In this document: piece by piece, positions 34,211 through 39,482 of the stretch | Layout: each line of letters opens with the position of its first letter | How positions within the stretch are numbered: position 1 is the first letter of the stretch | Origin: Bradyrhizobium sp. | GTDB taxonomy: Bacteria > Pseudomonadota > Alphaproteobacteria > Rhizobiales > Xanthobacteraceae | DNA length: 39,482 bases | Direction: 5' to 3' | NCBI RefSeq assembly: GCF_017881085.1 | Contig: NZ_JADGRI010000007.1 | Location: 1-39,482 of the forward strand | The notes under the pieces: model-generated | What the model was told of the DNA's origin: nothing | Database searches by the model: none | The model's input: the letters and a program-made list of their open reading frames with translations, nothing else | Position numbers and translations under genes: made by a program

Positions 34211-35242
34211 ATGCGTAACGCGTTAGGTCTGATGCTCGCGAGCGTCGTGACGGCTGTCGTGATATCGGCGGCCTGGTTCTTCTGGCCATCTTCTTCCCCG
34301 CGCCTCGCGCTTGCCGCTCCGAACACCATCGCCGCGCCACCCGCCGAGCGGCTTGCGGCGGCCGCTGCCGCGGCGAAGCCGGGTCCGGCGCGCGACGATC
34401 TCGAGATCACCGCTTCCGTCCCGGAAAAGCCCGCCGCGCCTCCGCCGCAGAAGAACACCTGCGCCAATCCGGACGCGCTCGGCGTGTCCCGCGTCGTGGT
34501 CATCGACACCACGGGCGGACCGGGTTTCGGTTTCCAGCATTTCAAGCAGCTCGACTTTCTGACCGACAAGGAGGTCGTGCTGACCTTCGATGACGGCCCG
34601 TGGCCGGGCAATACGCCCGCCGTGCTCAAGGCGCTGGCGGACGAATGCACCAAGGGGCTGTTCTTTCCGATCGGCAAGCATGCCACCTATCATCCGGAAA
34701 TCCTCAAGCAGGTGGCTGCCGCCGGACACACGGTCGGCGCCCACACCTGGTCGCATGCCAATCTGAATTCCAAGAAGATGACGGACCAGCTCGCCAAGGA
34801 CGAGATCGAGAAGGGCTACAGCGCCGTCAAGCTGGCGCTGGGTGCGGCACCCTCGCCGTTCTTCCGTTTTCCGGAGCTGCAGCACGGGCCCGCCGCGATG
34901 GCCTATCTCGGCTCGCGCGACATCGCGATGTTCTCCTGCGACCTCGACTCGTTTGATTTCCGGGCCAAGAACCCCGAGCAGATCGTCAATACCGTCATGA
35001 CCAAGCTGGACAAGCAGGGCAAGGGCATCATCCTGATGCACGACTTCCAGAAGCACACCGCGGAAGCCTTGCCGACCCTGCTTCGCCGGCTGAAGGCCGG
35101 CGGCTACAGAGTGGTGCAGATGAAGGCCAAGGCGCCGCTGCAGACGCTCGCCGAGTATGACGAGGGTCTGGTCAAGGACATGAAGCTCCCGGTCGCCACC
35201 GCGCGTGCGGTGGGCAGCGTGGTGCAGACGGTTTCGCAGTGA
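34211..35242 (+). CDS. polysaccharide deacetylase (NodB homology domain), membrane-anchored
   Basis: The 343-residue product has an N-terminal membrane segment or uncleaved signal (about 7-25), an Ala/Pro linker to about residue 80, then the NodB domain. Motif 1 is LTFDDGPW with the catalytic Asp-Asp. Motif 2 is GAHTWSHANL (His-x3-His metal ligands). Motif 3 is FFRFPEL. Motif 4 is weak (DLDSFDF in place of the usual D-x-x-DW). Motif 5 is IILMHDF. It probably deacetylates N-acetylated glycan in the periplasm, such as peptidoglycan or an exopolysaccharide. It is not a nodulation gene by context. Confidence 0.92.
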   Translation: MRNALGLMLASVVTAVVISAAWFFWPSSSPRLALAAPNTIAAPPAERLAAAAAAAKPGPARDDLEITASVPEKPAAPPPQKNTCANPDALGVSRVVVIDTTGGPGFGFQHFKQLDFLTDKEVVLTFDDGPWPGNTPAVLKALADECTKGLFFPIGKHATYHPEILKQVAAAGHTVGAHTWSHANLNSKKMTDQLAKDEIEKGYSAVKLALGAAPSPFFRFPELQHGPAAMAYLGSRDIAMFSCDLDSFDFRAKNPEQIVNTVMTKLDKQGKGIILMHDFQKHTAEALPTLLRRLKAGGYRVVQMKAKAPLQTLAEYDEGLVKDMKLPVATARAVGSVVQTVSQ

Positions 35243-35253
35243 TCTGAGGCCGC

Positions 35254-35514
35254 TCAAACCCGGCGCGGGCAAGGTATCCGGCTTTTGACAGCCCGCATCG
35301 GAGCCGCCGAATTCGGCTCCGGTTTCGCGTCCGGCGCCGGCGCCATGAAGGTGCGCGAAAATTCCGCCCAGGCCTGATCGGACGACCAGTTCACATAGCG
35401 CACGAACGCGACCATCAGCGCCGCCAGCACCAGTACCTGCACCAGCAGGATCCGGAGGATTCCCGGCCAATCGAAGCGGCGATTTTGCGGGCTCTGGTTG
35501 CGCGGTGACGGCAC
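35254..35514 (-). CDS. small single-pass membrane protein, unknown function
   Basis: An 86-residue frame with a basic N-terminus (MPSPRNQSPQNRRFDW), one membrane segment (about 19-42, ILRILLVQVLVLAALMVAFVRYV) and a short tail (NWSSDQAWAEFSRTFMAPAPDAKPEPNSAAP). It converges with the deacetylase, 11 bases between stops. The clear topology and codon use suggest a real gene, though no family is recognised and the start is not strongly supported. Confidence 0.65.
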   Translation of the reverse strand: MPSPRNQSPQNRRFDWPGILRILLVQVLVLAALMVAFVRYVNWSSDQAWAEFSRTFMAPAPDAKPEPNSAAPMRAVKSRIPCPRRV

Positions 35515-35658
35515 GGACGAATCCTTTCAGCGAAGACGCCACGTCAATAGACCGTTCGCCGGATTCCGGTGTGAACCCCTTCACAACTCTCGGGAAAGTG
35601 AAGCATCGGCCGGACCCGGGCGGGTCGGCCGATGCTGAAACTCGAATGGGACGGCGCG

Positions 35659-36024
35659 TTACCAATAGATGCCGTGGCGATGCAGTTCGCCGATGATGCG
35701 CGCCTCGGTCCAGTCGCGCCGGGGTTTTCGCCGTTCAGCCTTCGGCGCCTGCACGGCTACCGGTTTGACCGCATCCGTCTTCGGTGCGTCCGTGGCCGTA
35801 TTCACGGCGGCGGGCCGGTCGACATATTTCGGGGTCTCGACAGGTTTTGCCTCGTCAACCGTCTTGGGTGTTTCGACGGCCTTGGGCGTTTCGACCGGCT
35901 TCGACGGCTCGGCCGCCGTCGCGGTCTGGTCGTCGCTGGAGGCCAGGGTAAGGCCCCGCATGCCTGCGGCCTGCGCCGAGGCGGATGCCAGAACCAAGGC
36001 TGCGATCAGAATGAATTTGCGCAT
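35659..36024 (-). CDS. small secreted protein with VETPK repeats
   Basis: The true gene is the 121-residue C-terminal end of the 868-residue track ORF. The ATG at 36024 has GGAG seven bases upstream and opens a signal peptide (MRKFILIAALVLASASAQAA). The mature part carries three VETPK copies at about 44-48, 50-54 and 62-66 within a Pro/Lys/Val-rich extended region, then a basic stretch (KAERRKPRRDW) and an aromatic end (HRHGIYW). The extended Pro/Lys segment suggests an envelope-spanning or wall-associated linker. No family is recognised. Confidence 0.75.
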   Translation of the reverse strand: MRKFILIAALVLASASAQAAGMRGLTLASSDDQTATAAEPSKPVETPKAVETPKTVDEAKPVETPKYVDRPAAVNTATDAPKTDAVKPVAVQAPKAERRKPRRDWTEARIIGELHRHGIYW

Positions 36025-36153
36025 GTGAGGTCTCCGGTGTTGGCGTTGCGACTGACGTTGGCGGCACCCTAGGCCGGTCCCACGCAGGGTTATGTGAGCA
36101 AGGTCACGCAAAGCAGGCCGCCGGGGGCTTGCCTTTACTTTGCAGTTGCGTAA

Positions 36154-36170
36154 GCTTTGCATCGCAAAGT
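36154..36170. promoter_or_regulatory. operator candidate, copy 1 (CTTTGC-atc-GCAAAG palindrome)
   Basis: GCTTTGCATCGCAAAGT has arms CTTTGC (36155-36160) and GCAAAG (36164-36169). Its reverse complement is identical over 17 bases to the site at 37220-37236. A further ACTTTGC half-site sits 17 bases upstream (36137-36143). A weak promoter (TTGCCT at 36129, TAAGCT at 36151, 16 bases apart) would place the palindrome over the -10 region. The gene at 36183 follows, so the site is well placed for repression by the adjacent regulator. Confidence 0.65.
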
Positions 36171-36182
36171 GCGGGGCAACAG

Positions 36183-36800
36183 ATGCGCGATCTCGACAAG
36201 GCCTTGGCCGACATTTTCGCCATTCGCAGCCAGATTGCCGCCGGCACCGCGTTTCGCGGCTATGGCCCGGCGGCCGTCGCCGCCACCGGCGGTCTGGCGC
36301 TGCTGACCGCAATCCTTCAATTCCTCTGGCTCGACGATCCGACCGGCAGTCCCATGGAGTTCCTCGCCGGCTGGGCGGCGGCGGCGCTGGTGTCGGGCGG
36401 CATGATCTGGACCGAGATGCAGGCGCGCTCGCGGCGGCATCATTCGGGCCTCGCCGACGCCATGGTCCTGCAGGCGGTCGAACAGTTTCTTCCCGCCGGC
36501 GCCGCCGGCGTGCTGCTGGCGGCGATGCTGTGGAAGTTCGCGCCGGAAACGCTGTGGATGCTGCCCGGCCTGTGGCAGCTGCTGGTGAGCCTCGGCGTGT
36601 TCGCTTCGGTCCGCTCGCTGCCGCGCACGGTAGCGTTCGCGGGCGCCTGGTATTTCGTCGCGGGCTTTGGCTGCCTGCTGCTGGCAAGCCAGACTCATGC
36701 GCTGTCGCCCTGGACCATGGGCCTGCCGTTCGTGATCGGCCAGTTGCTGATGGCCGCGATCCTGCATTTTGCTTCCGGAGACCATGATGCCGAAGACTGA
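36183..36800 (+). CDS. six-pass membrane protein, unknown function, with regulator
   Basis: From the ATG at 36183 the product has 205 residues; the track start is 18 residues earlier and would run through the palindrome. There are about six membrane segments (for example VAATGGLALLTAILQFLWL, WAAAALVSGGMIW, AGVLLAAMLWKFAP, WQLLVSLGVFASV, AGAWYFVAGFGCLLLAS, VIGQLLMAAILHFAS), after a soluble helix RDLDKALADIFAIRSQIA. It overlaps the next gene by 14 bases, so the two are probably translated together. Family not recognised; the coupling suggests a membrane partner of the regulator. Confidence 0.8.
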   Translation: MRDLDKALADIFAIRSQIAAGTAFRGYGPAAVAATGGLALLTAILQFLWLDDPTGSPMEFLAGWAAAALVSGGMIWTEMQARSRRHHSGLADAMVLQAVEQFLPAGAAGVLLAAMLWKFAPETLWMLPGLWQLLVSLGVFASVRSLPRTVAFAGAWYFVAGFGCLLLASQTHALSPWTMGLPFVIGQLLMAAILHFASGDHDAED

Positions 36801-37194
36801 GATGAAGACCGACGGCAACGCCGCGCCGTTTTCCTATGACGGCCTCGACCGCGTGATTCACGAGAAGGCGCGGCTCGGCTTGCTGACCTCGCTGATGGCG
36901 CATCCCAAGGGGCTGGCGTTCGCCGATCTCAAGCAGCTCTGCGGCCTCACCGACGGCAATCTCAGCCGTCATCTCGGGGTGCTGCAGGAAGCAGGCCTTG
37001 TCGAAGTGACGAAGGGCTATGAGGGCAACCGTCCCCACACCTCCTGCCGCCTGACCAAGACCGGCCGCCGCCGCTTTCTCGATTATCTCGCCGTGCTCGA
37101 AGGGCTGGTGCGCGACGCCGCCAGAGCCGCGGGCAAAGAGATCGCGAGCAAGGACGCGGCTCCCGCCGCCCGGTTTCGCATCCTCCCCATCTGA
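36787..37194 (+). CDS. winged-helix transcriptional regulator (HTH_34 type)
   Basis: Two ATGs, at 36784 and 36787, follow GGAG; the second has the better spacing (six bases) and gives 135 residues. A single winged helix covers about residues 18-100: VIHEKARLGLLTSLMAHPKGLAFADLKQLCGLTDGNLSRHLGVLQEAGLVEVTKGYEGNRPHTSCRLTKTGRRRF. The recognition helix is TDGNLSRHLGVLQ. This matches the HTH_34 family (COG0640/MarR-like). The 17-base palindromes on both sides of the membrane protein/regulator pair are its likely operators. It overlaps the membrane protein gene and is 33 bases before uppS. Confidence 0.9.
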   Translation: MPKTEMKTDGNAAPFSYDGLDRVIHEKARLGLLTSLMAHPKGLAFADLKQLCGLTDGNLSRHLGVLQEAGLVEVTKGYEGNRPHTSCRLTKTGRRRFLDYLAVLEGLVRDAARAAGKEIASKDAAPAARFRILPI

Positions 37195-37219
37195 AGCCCT
37201 TCCCTTTTTTTGCAAGGAA

Positions 37220-37236
37220 ACTTTGCGATGCAAAGC
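37220..37236. promoter_or_regulatory. operator candidate, copy 2, overlapping the uppS start codon
   Basis: ACTTTGCGATGCAAAGC is the exact reverse complement of copy 1. The ATG of uppS (37228-37230) forms the palindrome's centre and right edge. Bound protein would block entry to the gene. In mRNA the arms could also form a small hairpin that hides the start codon. Confidence 0.6.
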
Positions 37237-37974
37237 GGTCTTCCATCCGAACTGCAAACCAAACTGCATGTCGGCATCATCATGGACGGCAACGGACGCT
37301 GGGCGATCAGGCGGCGGATGTCGCGGCTGCGCGGGCATGAGGCCGGTGTCGAAGCGATCCGCCGCGTCGTGGAGGCCGCGCCCAAGCAGGGCGTGGGCAC
37401 GCTGACGCTGTACGCGTTCTCCAGCGACAATTGGCGCCGGCCGAAGGCGGAGGTTTCCGCGCTGATGTCGCTGTTGCGGTTCTATCTCGCCAGCGAGGTC
37501 GAGGCGCTGGTGCGCAACGGCGTCCGCCTCACCGTGATCGGCCGCCGCGATCGCTTGCCTGCCGGGATCGCCGAGGCGATCGGCCGCGCCGAGGCGGCGA
37601 CTGCCGGCGGCGAAACCTTGAACCTGCGCATCGCCGTCGATTACTCCGCGCGTGACGCGATCCTCAACGCCGTGGCCAGGGCCGCAAGCCTCGGCGGTCT
37701 CACCCGCGAGAATTTTTCCGACCTCGTCACCGGCGAGGCGGGGCTGCGCGACGTCGACCTCGTCATCCGCACCAGCGGCGAGAAGCGCTTGTCCGACTTC
37801 CTGTTGTGGGAGAGCGCCTATGCCGAGCTGCATTTCACCGACAGGATGTGGCCGGATTTCGGGGAAGAGGATCTTCGCGAGGCGCTGACCGCGTTCCACG
37901 GCCGCGAACGCCGCTTCGGCGGATTGCAGCCGGAGGCGCTGGAGCCGCAGGGCGAACCGGCGCTGAGTGCGTAG
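37228..37974 (+). CDS. uppS: isoprenyl transferase (undecaprenyl diphosphate synthase family)
   Basis: A 248-residue cis-prenyltransferase that condenses IPP onto farnesyl diphosphate to make long-chain polyprenyl carrier for envelope glycans. The start at 37228 follows AGGA; the track start is six residues earlier. Motifs are intact: HVGIIMDGNGRWAIRRR (catalytic Asp20), GHEAGVEAIRRVV, LYAFSSDNWRRPKAEV, and DLVIRTSGEKRLSDFLLWESAYAELHF. The usual housekeeping neighbours (frr, cdsA, dxr) are absent. Instead the gene follows a winged-helix regulator and carries an operator-like palindrome over its start, so it may be a regulated second copy. No UppS paralogue is in this window to compare. Confidence 0.93.
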   Translation: MQSGLPSELQTKLHVGIIMDGNGRWAIRRRMSRLRGHEAGVEAIRRVVEAAPKQGVGTLTLYAFSSDNWRRPKAEVSALMSLLRFYLASEVEALVRNGVRLTVIGRRDRLPAGIAEAIGRAEAATAGGETLNLRIAVDYSARDAILNAVARAASLGGLTRENFSDLVTGEAGLRDVDLVIRTSGEKRLSDFLLWESAYAELHFTDRMWPDFGEEDLREALTAFHGRERRFGGLQPEALEPQGEPALSA

Positions 37975-38010
37975 AAAAGATAAAAGACCGGTTTGGCGGG
38001 AAAAGTCGTT

Positions 38011-38131
38011 GTCGTTCCTGCGAAAGCAGGAACCCATACGCCGTGACGCTGATTGTGAGAGGCGCTGTTCGACGGCTTTCGCGCCACAACGAACGCCTGT
38101 GGTTATGGGTCCCTGCTTTCGCAGGGACGAC
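38011..38131. repeat. nested palindromic repeat with GAAA/TTTC hairpins
   Basis: The left arm TTCCTGCGAAAGCAGGAACCCATA (38015-38038) is the near-perfect inverse of TATGGGTCCCTGCTTTCGCAGGGA (38104-38127). Each arm is itself a hairpin, CCTGC-GAAA-GCAGG and CCTGC-TTTC-GCAGG. The middle has a further gacgct/ggcgct-type segment. I recall this cctgcgaaagcaggaacccata element as a common repeat in Bradyrhizobium and Rhodopseudomonas genomes. Confidence 0.75.
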
Positions 38132-38195
38132 ACGGCGTGTGTGGCGCGTTCGTCGCGATTTAAGACACCGTCAGACATGCGTATAAATCCCGCGG

Positions 38196-38449
38196 CGCGA
38201 TGCGCCCGAGGCTTGCAAGAACCATCCGCCCAGAGGGCGTGGGGAATGCCGGGTGCCCAACGCACCCGCAGCCGCGCGTGTAGAAAAAAACACGCGCGTT
38301 AGTCACCACGGATACGCCGGAAACACCCGGCATTCCCGCACGCGGCTGGTTTTACGGCTTACTTCGTGATCTCCCCGGCGATCGGGCTTTTTTGTCACCG
38401 TCGCCGGCAGCGTCCTAGCTGCCGACTTGACGCCAGCGTCGAGGCGTCA
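38196..38449 (+). other. structured non-coding element, possible ncRNA or repeat
   Basis: Several stems lie in series: CGCCC-aga-GGGCG (38227-38239); a 14-pair long-range stem GGGAATGCCGGGTG (38242-38255) with CACCCGGCATTCCC (38324-38337); a nested nine-pair stem CGCGCGTGT-agaaaaaa-ACACGCGCG (38273-38298); CGGCAGC-gtccta-GCTGCCG (38405-38424); and TGACGCC-agcgtcga-GGCGTCA (38428-38449). GGGTGC (38251) can also pair locally with GCACCC (38262-38267), excluding the long stem. A GC-rich segment followed by TTTTTT lies at about 38375-38396. The element is not coding. I have the impression that similar sequence recurs in other Bradyrhizobium genomes, unchecked. Confidence 0.6.
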
Positions 38450-38682
38450 GGACCACACGACTTCACCGTCCGCGTCAGCGCTGTTCGTCAATAGCGCATC
38501 CGCGTCCACCGCATCCCGCCCCAACGTTCGTGACGATGGCCAACGCCCCTCAACGGGACAGGACGGCGGGAGTTAAGAAGCTGATTTGCCTGAAATGCGA
38601 AGCGGAATATTTTTTCGAACGGGACTGGACAGATAGAAACAGTCTGAACGCGCAGGACAAATTCGATTTTACGCGCAAAAGC

Positions 38683-38768
38683 TGGATTGCTTCGTCGCTG
38701 CGCTCCTCGCAATGACGGCGGGACGCATCGCCGGACACCGTCATTGCGAGCGCAGCGAAGCAATCCAC
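38683..38768. repeat. palindromic repeat (tggattgcttcg type)
   Basis: TGGATTGCTTCGTCGCTGCGCTCCTCGCAATGACGG and CCGTCATTGCGAGCGCAGCGAAGCAATCCA are inverted arms. I recall this as a widespread intergenic repeat in several alphaproteobacteria. It separates the structured element from the lipoprotein gene and may serve as a transcription barrier. Confidence 0.75.
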
Positions 38769-38795
38769 CGCTGGACCGACAGCTGCAAGTAGAGA

Positions 38796-39233
38796 TCAAA
38801 ACTGGAACGGCTTCACCGACACGGACGTCTTGCCGTCCGCCGCCTGCTCCACCCTGAAGTCCACTTCCTTCTGCACCGTCGTATCGCCAATCCGCAGAGA
38901 CAACAGCCCGGTGCACAGCGCCACGCCCTTGCTTTTCGAATTCACGACGATGGTATCGTCCAGCGAATAGACCGCGTCCTGCTTTGCCTTGTCCTTGATC
39001 GCCGCCTTTTCAGCGTCGGCCTTCGCATGGCTGAGCAATGCCGCGACCGCGTCCGAATTGTCGACCGCGAAATTGACCAGCCGATTATTCCGGTCATCCG
39101 CGATGCTCTTGAGCACGGAATTGCGCGCATCCGGAGTAGCGCAATCGGGTCCAACGTCGCCGCAGGCGCTCAATAAAAGCAGGACGGGAAGGCAACACAG
39201 AAATGAAGGCTGCCGCTTCCTGAACAGGTTCAT
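38796..39233 (-). CDS. small lipoprotein, unknown function
   Basis: The start is placed at the ATG at 39233, giving 145 residues; a GTG four codons upstream (39245) is possible. The signal MNLFRKRQPSFLCCLPVLLLLSAC ends in a lipobox (LLSAC) with the lipidated Cys24. The mature part has two further cysteines (DCATPD and VALCTGLLSL), a helical region KADAEKAAIKDKAKQDAVYSLDDTIV and a final strand-rich segment (VDFRVEQAADGKTSVSVKPFQF). No family is recognised. It is not obviously in an operon. Confidence 0.8.
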   Translation of the reverse strand: MNLFRKRQPSFLCCLPVLLLLSACGDVGPDCATPDARNSVLKSIADDRNNRLVNFAVDNSDAVAALLSHAKADAEKAAIKDKAKQDAVYSLDDTIVVNSKSKGVALCTGLLSLRIGDTTVQKEVDFRVEQAADGKTSVSVKPFQF

Positions 39234-39379
39234 CGGAATGCTCACGATATTTCCGTGCTCCGGCACCAACCGCAATTGCAACGTTGTCAACCGTGTTGGA
39301 AGGCGGCAGGCCTTCGTGGCTCTGTTGGCTGGGTTAACAGCTGCCAGTGCGAATTCATTTGGAGATAGTGGCTAGGTAC

Positions 39380-39455
39380 TGGTGCCGCAAACAGGACTCG
39401 AACCTGTGACCCCGTCATTACGAATGACGTGCTCTACCAACTGAGCTATTGCGGC
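39380..39455 (-). tRNA. tRNA-Thr (anticodon CGT)
   Basis: 76 bases with CCA encoded, read on the minus strand. The acceptor stem is GCCGCAA/TTGCGGC, the D arm GCTCAGTTGGTAGAGC, the anticodon arm CGTCA-TTCGTAA-TGACG, and the T arm ACAGGTTCGAGTCCTGT. The anticodon CGT reads ACG codons. No mobile-element genes lie next to it. Confidence 0.96.
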
Positions 39456-39482
39456 GGACCATGCGGCGCGATCGGCGAAGAT

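Larger units (their letters stand above)
37975..38795. other. 821-base gene-free region filled with repeats
   Basis: I find no credible gene. It holds three repeat blocks: 38011-38131, the structured segment 38196-38449 with a less structured remainder to about 38660, and 38683-38768. The track frames 38488-38916, 38530-38715 and 38550-38768 lie inside repeat sequence and have no ribosome site or recognisable domain. Confidence 0.75.

Noticed and set aside
34211-35242. NodB homology read as a nodulation gene
   Set aside because: The domain is shared by many glycan deacetylases, the protein is membrane-anchored, and no other nod gene is present.
35659-38265. 868-residue minus-strand ORF covering several genes
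   Set aside because: It runs antisense through the membrane protein, regulator and uppS genes. Only its last 121 residues, with their own signal peptide and ribosome site, look real.
38488-38916. ORFs in the 38.5-38.9 kb repeats
   Set aside because: They are made of inverted-repeat sequence, have no ribosome site, and one overlaps the lipoprotein gene.

Overview
The window looks like a chromosomal segment of an alphaproteobacterium of the Nitrobacteraceae, most like Bradyrhizobium or Rhodopseudomonas. This rests on high GC, protein styles I recognise from that group (an IalB-family protein, two TAXI receptors, a PhoD phosphatase with a Tat signal) and several families of palindromic intergenic repeats typical of those genomes. 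No database was searched. There is no transposase, integrase, phage gene or CRISPR array. It reads as ordinary core and semi-conserved chromosome with dense genes on both strands.

Layout, left to right. 1-3 kb: a minus-strand run of ialB-like gene, rlmN, a small membrane protein and a truncated PAP2 phosphatase. 3-5 kb: a DECR-like SDR and a divergently transcribed quinone oxidoreductase. 5.3-10.1 kb: a membrane-anchored Sel1-like protein with a secreted TAXI receptor, then (across a DUF1232 gene and a pterin dehydratase on the other strand) a second, membrane-tethered TAXI protein. 10.2-13.3 kb: a Tat-exported PhoD phosphatase, a stand-alone receiver and a divergent Crp/Fnr regulator ending in a clear terminator. 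13.4-16.8 kb: typA with a promoter-terminator leader, and a flavin amine oxidase. 16.9-22.8 kb: a coupled DCC protein and alpha/beta hydrolase, a GNAT, ppa, a membrane-anchored M20 peptidase, and the minus-strand operon yggT-DUF167-folD. 23 kb: tRNA-Ala(CGC). 23.2-31.5 kb: a minus-strand series of enoyl-CoA hydratase, SnoaL-like protein, glutamine amidotransferase, SDR, TerB-like protein, adenylyl cyclase, cytochrome P450 and a Tat-exported hydrolase. 31.7-36 kb: an MFS exporter, twin small secreted four-cysteine proteins, a polysaccharide deacetylase and two small proteins. 36.1-38 kb: a membrane protein, a winged-helix regulator and a UppS paralogue. 38-38.8 kb: gene-free and full of structured repeats. 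The right end holds a lipoprotein and tRNA-Thr(CGT).

The strongest unexplained signals are two. First, an identical 17-base palindrome, in opposite orientations, lies upstream of the membrane protein/regulator/UppS unit and again across the UppS start codon, which suggests a self-contained regulatory circuit controlling a second undecaprenyl-diphosphate-synthase-like enzyme. Second, the non-coding segment at about 38.2-38.45 kb has a 14-base-pair long-range stem, nested hairpins and mutually exclusive pairings, and looks like a structured RNA or palindromic element. A compact promoter plus terminator upstream of typA is a third candidate. Everything else is mostly recognisable housekeeping or accessory metabolism.
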